Shown here: positions 9,529 to 17,480 of the stretch, in pieces
Layout of the letters: every line of letters begins with the position of its first letter
Numbering within the stretch: the first letter of the stretch is position 1
From: Thermoplasmata archaeon
GTDB lineage: Archaea > Thermoplasmatota > Thermoplasmata > Thermoplasmatales > Thermoplasmataceae
Length of the DNA stretch: 64,000 nucleotides
Assembly: GCA_021797355.1 (NCBI GenBank)
Contig: JAJZZX010000004.1
Location: 62,001-126,000, forward strand
Reading direction: 5' to 3'
Position numbers and translations under genes: made by a program
The notes under the pieces: generated by a model
What the model saw: the letters and a program-made list of their open reading frames with translations, nothing else
The model's database searches: none
What the model was told of the DNA's origin: nothing

Positions 9529-11145
9529 TCACTTAAGGGCATCTATGTCAATTTCAAATAATGCCACAGGGTTTGCAAGATCGAATTTCTGTAATGTTTC
9601 GGGATGGATTTCACCTATAATGCCGAAGTCCTTTCCGTTGATCACGATCTTCCCTGACCTTCCTGGTATGAATTCTGCACCTGCCTCTGGTATAAATATG
9701 GGTTCAACCTTTCCAAACCTTTGCAAAAGCGCATTTAAGTATTGCTTGATGCTGGAAAAACCCGCCCGTGAATCCGTGATGGCGTAGCATAAATGGGTTT
9801 TCTGGCTGAAATCGATCACAACATCGCCTATCTCGAAAATTCGCTGCGGAAGATTGCGTCTCTTGTTGATTCTAAGCAGATCGAGAATATTAAGCCTCAG
9901 CCTATCCCTTATGACATTGAAATCCTGGCTCTTTGGATTCATAATTTCTGCACCAGATCCTCTTCCAAGGCCAGCCGAGAATTTTGATGCAGTAACCACA
10001 AATGTCATGGCCTCCTGGAACCCAAGGCCAACAGATACCTCCCTTATCCTGTCCTTTATACGTGTGTCATCCCGAAGAGAACCCACAAGATCAAGATTGG
10101 GACGAAATTCAGGAACTGAACCATAACCTAGAGCCTTTCCTATGTCCTCAATTATATCGACCTCACCCATTACGTCCAGCCTAGATCCAGGCACGTTCAC
10201 AGGGATAGATATTGCATCAAACTCTGGCGGCAAAGAGTAACCCATCCTCCTCAGGGAAATGCCAATATCATCTAGCTTCAGGCTGCCTTGCCCCAAAATC
10301 TTCTTCGTCTCTGATATTCTTACTTTGATTACCCGGTTGTCGTTTGCCAGTATTTCCGAGTATGGAATACCGCCAGTCTGACGGGTTTCCTCCACAATGT
10401 ATCCAGCTGATCGGAAGAAGTGACGAAGGAGCAGGGATGCGCCATACGCACTTTTCATATCGGTACCGGTTATGTCTATGAAGAAATTGCAAGTTGACTC
10501 GGATACCCGTGAAGCAATACCGTTTACTATTGGCGGCATGGAGAGAACCTGATTGAGGGAATCTTCAATTATGGGCACATTGTCTGAGGTGAGCAGATTG
10601 GAATACTGTCGCCCCTTCTCATGAAGGCTGAGTATTTCTTCAGCAGTCATCTCTCTGTTCCCATCATAAGGAATGAATGAAACCTTGTCCCTTGGCTTTG
10701 ATATGTACCTGAAAGGTGGCTTCAGCCTTTCCAGATCATGGATTCCTATGGATACCTTGTAACGGTCCTTCCCGATGGTCTGGTGGATTCTTTCCTGAAA
10801 ATCAATCATGTCCCGTTGCCTGGCACCGATCTTTCCACCCCTGCAAACGAATGAAGTCACAAACGGCCGCAACCTGAGGGCCTCTTCAGTTATATAGAAA
10901 CTGACATCTCCTACCACACTTTCCTGTTTGGGAATTTCAGATTCAAGGAAAAATGTCCTTATGGCCGAATCCAGCGTTGTAAAAGAGAAAAGATCGGGCC
11001 TATCCGGATTGAATTCGATCTTGATATCTGTGCCATCAGATTCAACAGTGTATCCTATTATTTCTGAGAATCCTGAAACTTTCTTTAAAAAATCGGTGCC
11101 AAAGATCTCCTCTGTTTGGACCCTATCTCCCCTTACTACAACCAT
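9529..11145 (-). CDS. pheT: phenylalanine--tRNA ligase beta subunit (archaeal type)
   Basis: A 538-residue protein of the short archaeal/eukaryotic PheRS beta type, without the bacterial EMAP domain. The N-terminal FNPDRPDLFS motif (about residues 48-57) is diagnostic. A B3/B4 domain (about 80-250, the editing region) is followed by a B5 domain (about 270-345) and the catalytic-like core (350-538, including EIMNPKSQDFNVIRDRL). It would pair with PheS to charge tRNA-Phe; pheS is not in this window. The RHH gene lies 24 nt upstream on the same strand, so the two may be co-transcribed. Length and motif order are complete. Confidence 0.97.
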   Translation of the reverse strand: MVVVRGDRVQTEEIFGTDFLKKVSGFSEIIGYTVESDGTDIKIEFNPDRPDLFSFTTLDSAIRTFFLESEIPKQESVVGDVSFYITEEALRLRPFVTSFVCRGGKIGARQRDMIDFQERIHQTIGKDRYKVSIGIHDLERLKPPFRYISKPRDKVSFIPYDGNREMTAEEILSLHEKGRQYSNLLTSDNVPIIEDSLNQVLSMPPIVNGIASRVSESTCNFFIDITGTDMKSAYGASLLLRHFFRSAGYIVEETRQTGGIPYSEILANDNRVIKVRISETKKILGQGSLKLDDIGISLRRMGYSLPPEFDAISIPVNVPGSRLDVMGEVDIIEDIGKALGYGSVPEFRPNLDLVGSLRDDTRIKDRIREVSVGLGFQEAMTFVVTASKFSAGLGRGSGAEIMNPKSQDFNVIRDRLRLNILDLLRINKRRNLPQRIFEIGDVVIDFSQKTHLCYAITDSRAGFSSIKQYLNALLQRFGKVEPIFIPEAGAEFIPGRSGKIVINGKDFGIIGEIHPETLQKFDLANPVALFEIDIDALK

Positions 11146-11169
11146 TACTATCCAGAATGCGGCGGTTAA

Positions 11170-11499
11170 TTATTTAACATTCTCTTCCTTTGATATCTCC
11201 TTGATCTCCTTGTTGACGCGGCTAAGGGTGTAGTCCCTTAATATTACCCTAATGAGATCATCCAGAGATATTGCTGAACCCTGGTTAAGGTCTGTTTCAA
11301 GATCCTGAATCATCTTCTTTGGAAGTACAAGATCAATCTTGGAAGTCGGACCCTTCCTGTAGTTCCTCTCTATGAATTCGTCGATCGCTCTTCTGACTAT
11401 GTCGGATACTGTCTCGTACTGAAAATTCTCTACGAGCTCCTCAAGCTGGTTCATCGTCTCCTTCGAAACGCGTACGGTTATCCTATATGGTACTGACAA
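11170..11499 (-). CDS. tandem ribbon-helix-helix DNA-binding protein
   Basis: Two RHH-like units follow each other: YRITVRVSKETMNQLEEL ... YETVSDIVRRAIDEFI, and SKIDLVLPKKMIQDLETD ... ISLDDLIRVILRDYTL. A single chain could therefore form a pseudo-dimer where CopG/Arc proteins need two chains. The start is uncertain. I chose TTG at 11499 because AAGGGGG lies 8 nt before it and the first RHH strand follows directly; a longer frame begins with TTG at 11550 and adds 17 residues. TATA-like elements at 11561-11581 serve either. It sits 24 nt upstream of pheT, so it may control itself and pheT; this is inferred. The first RHH is clear, the second weaker. Confidence 0.8.
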   Translation of the reverse strand: MSVPYRITVRVSKETMNQLEELVENFQYETVSDIVRRAIDEFIERNYRKGPTSKIDLVLPKKMIQDLETDLNQGSAISLDDLIRVILRDYTLSRVNKEIKEISKEENVK

Positions 11500-11715
11500 T
11501 ATCCTGGCCCCCTTGTATGAATGCCCGGAATTAGATTCCAGATCATACAATCGTCTGACAATTTAAATACTGAATATAAACTTATCCTTTCAGCAATACT
11601 GCACGGCGGCGAAAATATGCCTCGTGTAAATTCTTCAGCCCAAATGCAGCAACATCTTCAGTTGCCAGGCACCTTATGCCAATGATATGCCTGTTCCTGA
11701 TGAACGCTGTTTTCT

Positions 11716-11726
11716 CTTATATAATA
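11716..11726 (+). promoter_or_regulatory. TATA box of the carbonic anhydrase-like gene
   Basis: CTTATATAATA is centred 25 nt before the ATG at 11746, which predicts a leaderless transcript. No Shine-Dalgarno sequence is seen before that ATG. Confidence 0.6.
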
Positions 11727-11745
11727 TCCAGCAATACTTGTAACC

Positions 11746-12261
11746 ATGGCAATAAAGATTGGGAAGGAATGCTATATTGCAAAGTCTGCAACCCTGATTG
11801 GCGATGTCACCATTGGAGACAGGGTAGCTATTATGGAAGGGGCAGTTCTTCGTGGAGACCTAAACAGAATATTTGTCGGAAACGATTCAAATATACAGGA
11901 TAATGTGACTGTGCACACTGAGATTGACCATGCAGCATTGATAGGAAACTTTGTTTCTGTTGGCCATAACGCTGTGGTACATGGGTCAGTTGTCCATGAC
12001 TATGTCATAGTTGGCATGGGCGCCTTGACACTGAACGGTGCCACCGTAAATAGTGGGTCTGTAATTGCAGCTGGATCTGTGGTTCAGCAAAACTTCACTG
12101 TGCCAGAGCTGTCTCTGGTTGCCGGGGTTCCAGGGGTAGTAAAAAGAACTGGTGATCAGAAGCTGAAGGAGTATGCCATGAGGAATGCGGAATCTTACTC
12201 CCGCCTGAGGCAGGCTTATCTTTCCGGCAGTTATGATATCCTCAGGGGTTCAGATCTATAA
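11746..12261 (+). CDS. gamma-class carbonic anhydrase-like hexapeptide-repeat protein
   Basis: A 171-residue left-handed beta-helix protein with isoleucine/valine-led hexapeptide repeats over residues 10-130 and a C-terminal helix (KLKEYAMRNAESYSRLRQAY). His57 in TVHTE, His74 in VGHNA and His79 in VVHG match the three metal ligands of gamma carbonic anhydrases, and RGD (36-38) and QDN (51-53) are the expected family positions. The acidic loop with the proton shuttle seen in Methanosarcina Cam is absent, as in CamH/YrdA-type proteins, so CO2 hydration is possible but not assured. The start rests on a TATA box 25 nt upstream. It stands alone between divergent and downstream operons. Confidence 0.88.
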   Translation: MAIKIGKECYIAKSATLIGDVTIGDRVAIMEGAVLRGDLNRIFVGNDSNIQDNVTVHTEIDHAALIGNFVSVGHNAVVHGSVVHDYVIVGMGALTLNGATVNSGSVIAAGSVVQQNFTVPELSLVAGVPGVVKRTGDQKLKEYAMRNAESYSRLRQAYLSGSYDILRGSDL

Positions 12262-12281
12262 CGAACTGATTTTCATCATAT

Positions 12282-12325
12282 TGCAACAGCCACCTACATT
12301 AATGCCAACAGAGATGCCTGTTGCA
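12282..12325. repeat. spaced inverted repeat upstream of the archaellum operon
   Basis: TGCAACAG at 12282-12289 is matched by its exact reverse complement CTGTTGCA at 12318-12325, with 28 nt between. It lies 57 nt before the archaellin start in the only untranslated stretch before the operon. It could be a paired regulator site; 8-nt arms at this spacing can also arise by chance. Confidence 0.3.
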
Positions 12326-12381
12326 GTCCGTGCAAAAAACCGCTATTACTTCCATGACCCTCTGCAGTGTTGAGGTGTCTA

Positions 12382-13101
12382 ATGAATAGAGCACTGTATA
12401 GAGGAGCAAAGAAGCTCCAGAAAGTATTCAGCCTTAAGGCCAATAAGGCTGAGACTGGAATCGGTACCCTCATTGTTTTTATAGCGATGGTACTGGTTGC
12501 AGCCGTGGCAGCCACCGTGTTGATCCATACAGCTGGATCACTGCAGCAGAAAGCCCAGAGCACTGGGTCCCAGACAACTGCCCAGGTATCCAGCGGTCTC
12601 GTAGTGGATCAGATAGTTGGCTTTGATAGCAACACAACAAACCCTGAGTCAGGAGGCCTGAACTACACTGTCATATACCTGTCAGTGAACACGGGTGGAT
12701 CTCCGATTGACCTTGGAAACACAACCATAAGCCTGTATTACGAGGGACATGCCGCAACTCTGGTATACGACCAGAACTTTACCACAGCAACCCAGAACGG
12801 CAATTCTAACCTTGTATCTCTTGTAGAATCATCGTCTACATGGGGCGGGGCACTGAGTGGAACCAACTTCGGAATAGCAGTTATACACAACCCTTCTAAC
12901 TCGCTGACAAAGCAGCACCCAGTCCTTACCTACGGTTCTGAAGTTGCCATAGTGATACACACTTCAGCTGTGTTTGGAGGGAATGGTATAGCCCAGGGAG
13001 AGCAGGTCACTGGACAGGTTACTCCGCAGGTTGGTTCACCTGGAGTCATAGAGTTCACAACGCCAGTTGCCTTCACTAGTGCGGTGGTACAGCTACAGTA
13101 A
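12382..13101 (+). CDS. flaB: archaellin (archaellum filament protein)
   Basis: A 239-residue class III signal peptide protein and the only archaellin in the window. After the basic leader (MNRALYRGAKKLQKVFSLKA) comes ETGIGTLIVFIAMVLVAA, the signature hydrophobic polymerisation helix; the prepilin-type peptidase should cut just before or within NKA-ETG. The remainder is a beta-rich outer domain containing Asn-X-Ser/Thr sites open to STT3. I start at ATG 12382, not at the in-frame GTG 12367, because GAGGTG (12372-12377) lies 4 nt before it. It is the first gene of the fla operon and, as filament subunit, is probably the most abundant product. No gene for the signal peptidase FlaK is present here. 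Confidence 0.96.
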   Translation: MNRALYRGAKKLQKVFSLKANKAETGIGTLIVFIAMVLVAAVAATVLIHTAGSLQQKAQSTGSQTTAQVSSGLVVDQIVGFDSNTTNPESGGLNYTVIYLSVNTGGSPIDLGNTTISLYYEGHAATLVYDQNFTTATQNGNSNLVSLVESSSTWGGALSGTNFGIAVIHNPSNSLTKQHPVLTYGSEVAIVIHTSAVFGGNGIAQGEQVTGQVTPQVGSPGVIEFTTPVAFTSAVVQLQ

Positions 13102-13131
13102 TGCTGTACTCCATAATTTTCAGTGATTACA

Positions 13132-13623
13132 ATGGGTCTCTTAAATAACGTAAAGGGCTTGGGAAAGAAGAAGAAAGAGACCACAGTCAACGTAGCAAAT
13201 CAACCGCAGACAGTTCAAAACACAAGCGCACCACAGCAAGGACAGCAATCATTCGACGCAAAGTTCATCGATGGGGTGAATCTCAGAATTAGCAACCTGG
13301 AGAACGAACTCAGCAAGGTCAACGTCTCCATGGATGGTATGAAGAGAAACATTTCCGAAATGAACACGGAGCTGGAAACACTGAAGGAGAATGTAAAAAT
13401 GGTAGTTTCGCTATACGAAATGGTATCCAAGAAATTCAATCCCTTCATGGATACAACTCCAGAGGAAATCAAGGAGATCACGGACACTCTCAGAGAGAGA
13501 ATCAAAGATCTTGAGAGCCTTGTGACGAGCGCTATCGGTGATCTGAGAGAACTTTACGGTGTGCCCGATTTGGACAGCGTCATTTCGGAAATAGACAGAA
13601 AGGAGGATGACAATGATCAATGA
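13132..13623 (+). CDS. flaC: archaellum accessory protein FlaC
   Basis: A 163-residue cytoplasmic protein. A lysine-rich and glutamine-rich N-terminus (1-40) leads into a coiled coil (about 45-90, SNLENELSKVNVSMDGMKRN) and the conserved FlaC block NVKMVVSLYEMVSKKFNPF. Euryarchaeal FlaC with FlaD/E forms the cytoplasmic collar around the motor and links it to chemotaxis through CheF. The ATG at 13132 is preferred over GTG 13123. It follows flaB by 30 nt and its end overlaps the next gene. In some euryarchaea the C and D/E modules are fused; here they are separate genes. Confidence 0.9.
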   Translation: MGLLNNVKGLGKKKKETTVNVANQPQTVQNTSAPQQGQQSFDAKFIDGVNLRISNLENELSKVNVSMDGMKRNISEMNTELETLKENVKMVVSLYEMVSKKFNPFMDTTPEEIKEITDTLRERIKDLESLVTSAIGDLRELYGVPDLDSVISEIDRKEDDNDQ

Positions 13624-14311
13624 TGCATTGAAGAGTTTCCTGCAGAGCAAGATTGACTCTGCGGACAAAGCCATACCAAAATTTGTCCTTGAGGAGCTTA
13701 GACAAAAAGTTCTGAACTCTCCAACGAAGTTCTCAAAATCCGACATAGAAGCCCTCTTTAACAATTTGGAACAGCGATACAGTGAAAGCAAGGAGAACTC
13801 GCTTCTTGGAAAGGTTGACAGCCTGTTCAAGGAGATCTCCAACGTAGAGAAACTTCTCTCCGGTGACAACAACAAGAAAAAGGTGGAAACGCCGTCACAG
13901 GAACAGGATGTTAGTGCTGTCTCATCCAGGTATCCATGGAAGACCCATCGCAAGGCCAAGCTGGAAACAATTGGCGACGATGTGATCTCCCTAATGGTTG
14001 CCCTGAGATGGCTGGAATTCCTGCTTGACAACTATGGCCCTGAGAATACTATGGACGTGCTGGATTATTATGAAAGCATCGGGTGGATATCAGCTTCCGT
14101 GAAGGAGCAGATGATCAAATTCACCAAGATGACCGGAATACTGTCTCCAGTACAGGAATACAAGGTGAAGCCCACAATACAGGACCATATCGTTACCATG
14201 CTCTTCATAGAGAAACTAAATGGAGGAGAGATAACAAGAGATTTGATCGAGGCCCTGGAAAGGGACTTCAGGATGTTGAAGAAGGGAGTGGACGAACTAT
14301 ATGGGATTTAG
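13613..14311 (+). CDS. flaD: archaellum accessory protein with FlaD/E domain
   Basis: A 232-residue protein whose C-terminal half carries the FlaD/E signature (KAKLETIGDD, MVALRWLEFLLDNYG, then helices to ERDFRMLKKGVDELYG). The N-terminal 110 residues are helical, with a low-complexity NNKKKVE linker. It should join FlaC in the cytoplasmic ring that passes switching signals to the motor. I prefer ATG 13613 because AGGAGG at 13601-13606 lies 6 nt before it, whereas ATG 13607 abuts the site. It overlaps flaC by 11 nt and flaF by 11 nt, so translation is tightly coupled. Whether to call it D or E cannot be settled, as only one D/E gene is present. Confidence 0.9.
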   Translation: MINDALKSFLQSKIDSADKAIPKFVLEELRQKVLNSPTKFSKSDIEALFNNLEQRYSESKENSLLGKVDSLFKEISNVEKLLSGDNNKKKVETPSQEQDVSAVSSRYPWKTHRKAKLETIGDDVISLMVALRWLEFLLDNYGPENTMDVLDYYESIGWISASVKEQMIKFTKMTGILSPVQEYKVKPTIQDHIVTMLFIEKLNGGEITRDLIEALERDFRMLKKGVDELYGI

Positions 14312-14720
14312 TTACGTTGTAGCTGTGGCAGTTCTGCTAAGCTCTTCCCTCATTTTTTTTGGAGTGATTTATTCTGATTACGTTCATGCCGATACCGAGC
14401 TAAATAGTGCTCAGCAAGGTTTCAATACGCTGACTTACAACCTGGAAAATTCCAGGATAAACATAACCGGGTACCAGGTTAAGGGCTTGGGCCCTGAATT
14501 CAATGTAACCCTTAACATTACCAATACTGGAAGTGTAACCCTCGACCTCAGAAGTGCAAATGTGCTGGTCAATGGGACGCTTGTCCAGTTCAACTATTCC
14601 GATCAATACCTGTTCCCTCTCGGGGACGGGAATGTTACTTTCCAGACTACGTCTGGACCCCACAGTGTTGAATTAGTATTCAGCACTGGATACGAGAAAT
14701 TTCAGGAGGTAAATGTATAA
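14301..14720 (+). CDS. flaF: archaellum stator protein FlaF
   Basis: A 139-residue protein with one N-terminal membrane helix (about 5-26) and a beta-sandwich outer domain containing several sequons (NVTLNITNTGS, NYS, NVT). FlaF of Sulfolobus binds the S-layer and anchors the motor; the same position just before flaG supports the same role. The ATG overlaps the end of the FlaD/E gene and the last base is the first base of flaG. Sequence similarity to distant FlaF proteins is low, so the call rests on topology plus gene order. Confidence 0.88.
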   Translation: MGFSYVVAVAVLLSSSLIFFGVIYSDYVHADTELNSAQQGFNTLTYNLENSRINITGYQVKGLGPEFNVTLNITNTGSVTLDLRSANVLVNGTLVQFNYSDQYLFPLGDGNVTFQTTSGPHSVELVFSTGYEKFQEVNV

Positions 14721-15166
14721 TGGCATCAATGGCTACATCTGAGATGATATTCTTCATAGCCACACTAGTTCTGAGTGTTGCTGTAGTAGGTGTTCTTGGA
14801 GGCCAGACAACGCATCTTGCATTAAGCATGCAAAATTCTGCACAGGATACTTCAGGCATGATTCAGACAGACTTTTCCATAATCAACGATCCAAGCCAGA
14901 TACCTTACAGTAATGGATATGTCTTCTACATCAAAAATACGGGCAGCGATGGCTTTGACTTTACCAATACAACCGTTTCTGTTCTGATAAATGGAACTAT
15001 TGTACCGCAATCTGATTTGAAGTTTACTTCGCCGTCCGGCAGTGGCGAGCTGATGCCAGGCCAGGTGGGAGAAATAGTCGTTAATGTTACATTGCCCCAG
15101 GGCTATAACCAGATCGAGGTTAGCCTGATCAACGGTGTATCAAAGAATATGGAATTCCAGGTTTAG
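14720..15166 (+). CDS. flaG: archaellum stator protein FlaG
   Basis: A 148-residue single-pass protein. An N-terminal helix (about 6-28, MATSEMIFFIATLVLSVAVVG) precedes a beta-sandwich domain with N-glycosylation sites (NTT, NGT, NVT). FlaG and FlaF form the periplasmic stator complex. The start codon shares one base with the flaF stop, a typical coupling. The N-terminal SEMIFFIATL pattern is characteristic of archaeal FlaG. Confidence 0.9.
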   Translation: MASMATSEMIFFIATLVLSVAVVGVLGGQTTHLALSMQNSAQDTSGMIQTDFSIINDPSQIPYSNGYVFYIKNTGSDGFDFTNTTVSVLINGTIVPQSDLKFTSPSGSGELMPGQVGEIVVNVTLPQGYNQIEVSLINGVSKNMEFQV

Positions 15167-15174
15167 GATGAGAT

Positions 15175-15846
15175 ATGTACCTTAATTTTCAGCTTCCAGG
15201 TGATGAACTGGACAGGAGAATGGGTGGAGGCCTTTACGTGGGCCAGATAATAACAATAGAGGGTGGCAGCGGGGAAGGAAAGACCCTATTGTGTCTTAGG
15301 CTGGCCTATGGAATGATGAAGCACAATGCCTCCATCGCATATGTCTCCTCCCAGTTTCCCATAAGGGAATTCCTGTCTGAGGCTGAGTCGCTTGGATATC
15401 CAATGTTCAACGAGGTTCTTTCTGATCAAATATCTTTCATAACATCTGTATTCCTAATGAGGAAATCGCGCAGGGCAAAGCTCGAGGAACTGCTGACCCT
15501 GGATGATGTAAAGGCTAAGCAGGTCCTAATCATAGATTCACTGCAGGAGGGCATGTTCAAGGACTTCAACATTATTGAGTATTTCACCCATCTCAGGAAA
15601 TTCTCAGAGGGGCGAATAGTGATTGTCACGATAAACCCATCTGACATAGACCCTGCTAGCCTGGTAAAAATTCACGAACTCTCCACGACCGTGATCAGCA
15701 TGCATTCCAGGGATCTTGCTGGTGAGAGGAAACACAGCATAGACCTCATGAAGTTCCCTATGGCACTGAAGTCTTTTCAGCAGGCAATACCTTTCAGGAT
15801 TGAGCCGGGAAGGGGGTTAATAGTCGAAATATCAAGCGTTTCATAG
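15175..15846 (+). CDS. flaH: archaellum ATP-binding protein FlaH
   Basis: A 223-residue RecA/KaiC-fold protein. The Walker A motif GGSGEGKT is at about 30-37 and the Walker B strand VLIIDS at about 117-122. FlaH binds ATP without strong hydrolysis and forms a ring under FlaI that regulates motor assembly or rotation. The ATG at 15175 lies 8 nt after the flaG stop. The length agrees with the family (about 220-240). Confidence 0.96.
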   Translation: MYLNFQLPGDELDRRMGGGLYVGQIITIEGGSGEGKTLLCLRLAYGMMKHNASIAYVSSQFPIREFLSEAESLGYPMFNEVLSDQISFITSVFLMRKSRRAKLEELLTLDDVKAKQVLIIDSLQEGMFKDFNIIEYFTHLRKFSEGRIVIVTINPSDIDPASLVKIHELSTTVISMHSRDLAGERKHSIDLMKFPMALKSFQQAIPFRIEPGRGLIVEISSVS

Positions 15847-15855
15847 GTGAGAAAA

Positions 15856-17475
15856 ATGGTAGAGTATGTGATATCTGACAATCTCCAGACTGCAGTTGAA
15901 AGGAATCCGCACCTGGCAGAATATCTGAGCACATACAGATTCGAGACCCAGAGGACGCCAAATTTCGTTCCTGTTCCTGATAATTCGCTTAAGGATATGG
16001 CATCTCTGGACATAATATACCCAGTGGGTGATCCCATATTCATCCATGTCTATCAGGATAATGGAGCAAGGATATACAGACCAATTGAACCCAACCTGAC
16101 CGAGGAGGAGCAGACCTTCATGGATCAGGTCCTCAGGATCATCCTGAACTTTGCTGCAAACTATCCGCCACCCGAGTCTGAGGAGGTCCTCGACAAAAAT
16201 CTTGAGGAAATTTACAACAAGATAACATCCATAGGAAATTCCAACAGGGTCAAGGGGATGTCTGTAACAGTTGTTCCTTCACTCAAGGAGAAACTCCTTT
16301 ACAACATAAAAAAGGATGTTGTTGGCCTTGGCCCCCTTGAACCTCTCATAAGAGACAGCCACATTGAGGATATAAGCGGAATAGGGGCAAACGATGTTTT
16401 CATAGTCCACAAGATATTCGGTTCAATAAAGGCAAGAATTTCTTTTGGAGACAATGACAGGCTGGCTATTTATAGCAAGAGGCTAAGTGAAAGGGTAGGG
16501 CGGCCTGTTTCTGACAAGACGCCAATTGTGGATGCTACCCTGCCAGACGGTTCAAGGCTCTCCATAGTATACAGCACTGATGTGTCTGCAAGGGGGCCAA
16601 GCTTCACAATAAGGAAATTCGCTGACATTCCAATCAGTATAGTCCAGCTTGTGAAATACAACACCATGTCTTCGGAGGAGGCCGCATACCTATGGCTTGC
16701 CCTTGAGTACGGCCAGAGTGTCTTTGTATGCGGGGAAACTGCAAGTGGAAAGACAACCGTGGTCAATGCCATGATACCTTTCATAAGGCCCGATTCCAAG
16801 ATTTTCAGCGCAGAGGACACTCCTGAAATAAGGGCTCCCCAGGATGCATGGCAACAGCTGGTCACGCGTGAGCGCGGCGCTGAGGAGAGCAGGGTGACAC
16901 TTTTTGATCTCCTTAAAACGGCGCTCAGGTCCCGTCCTAATTACATCATCGTTGGGGAAATAAGGGGAGCTGAGGGGTCCATGGCATTCCAAGCAATGCA
17001 GACAGGGCATCCTGTGATAGCCACCTTCCATGCTGCTTCCGTTAGGAAGATGATCCAGAGGTTCACCGGCACACCCATCAACATTCCTGTGACATTCATG
17101 GATAACCTGAATATCGCACTTATCCAGCAGGCAGTTTACGTGAACGGAAAATTCCTTAGGAGAACCACCAGCATCAACGAGATTGAGGGCTATTATGAGG
17201 AACTGGGCGGCGTTTCCACCAAGCAGGTATTCCAGTGGGATGCGGCAACTGACCAGCATGTGTTCCGAGGCCTCAATAACAGTTACATACTTGAGAAAAG
17301 GATTGCAGCCACAGCCGGAATGGCTGATCCTAAAGCAATTTATGATGAGCTGTTCAAGCGTGCCAGGATGATAGATTACATGTTGAGGAACAACATAACA
17401 TCATACTACAAAGTGTTCGAACTCATCAAGTCGTTCTACATCAAGGGCCCGGCTTCAATACCGGTATACGGGTGA
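15856..17475 (+). CDS. flaI: archaellum motor ATPase FlaI
   Basis: A 539-residue type II/IV secretion ATPase that powers both assembly and rotation. The N-terminal region (1-230) is followed by the catalytic domain with Walker A CGETASGKTT near residue 293, the Asp box (SAEDTPEIR), Walker B YIIVGEIRG near 365 and the His box (TGHPVIATFHAAS). I start at ATG 15856 because AGGTGAG lies 4 nt upstream and overlaps the flaH stop; an in-frame GTG at 15847 would add three residues. All catalytic motifs are intact. Confidence 0.97.
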   Translation: MVEYVISDNLQTAVERNPHLAEYLSTYRFETQRTPNFVPVPDNSLKDMASLDIIYPVGDPIFIHVYQDNGARIYRPIEPNLTEEEQTFMDQVLRIILNFAANYPPPESEEVLDKNLEEIYNKITSIGNSNRVKGMSVTVVPSLKEKLLYNIKKDVVGLGPLEPLIRDSHIEDISGIGANDVFIVHKIFGSIKARISFGDNDRLAIYSKRLSERVGRPVSDKTPIVDATLPDGSRLSIVYSTDVSARGPSFTIRKFADIPISIVQLVKYNTMSSEEAAYLWLALEYGQSVFVCGETASGKTTVVNAMIPFIRPDSKIFSAEDTPEIRAPQDAWQQLVTRERGAEESRVTLFDLLKTALRSRPNYIIVGEIRGAEGSMAFQAMQTGHPVIATFHAASVRKMIQRFTGTPINIPVTFMDNLNIALIQQAVYVNGKFLRRTTSINEIEGYYEELGGVSTKQVFQWDAATDQHVFRGLNNSYILEKRIAATAGMADPKAIYDELFKRARMIDYMLRNNITSYYKVFELIKSFYIKGPASIPVYG

Positions 17476-17480
17476 TCTAA

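Noticed and set aside
11584-11715. A minus-strand frame of about 43 codons (containing RCLATEDVAAFGLKNLHEAY) before the carbonic anhydrase-like gene
   Set aside because: Protein-like in composition but has no ATG, GTG or TTG and ends at the TATA region of the divergent gene. It may be a gene remnant; I cannot support it as a gene.
13215-14031. Long minus-strand frames across flaC and flaD/E
   Set aside because: Serine/leucine-rich shadows of conserved archaellum genes with no independent signals.
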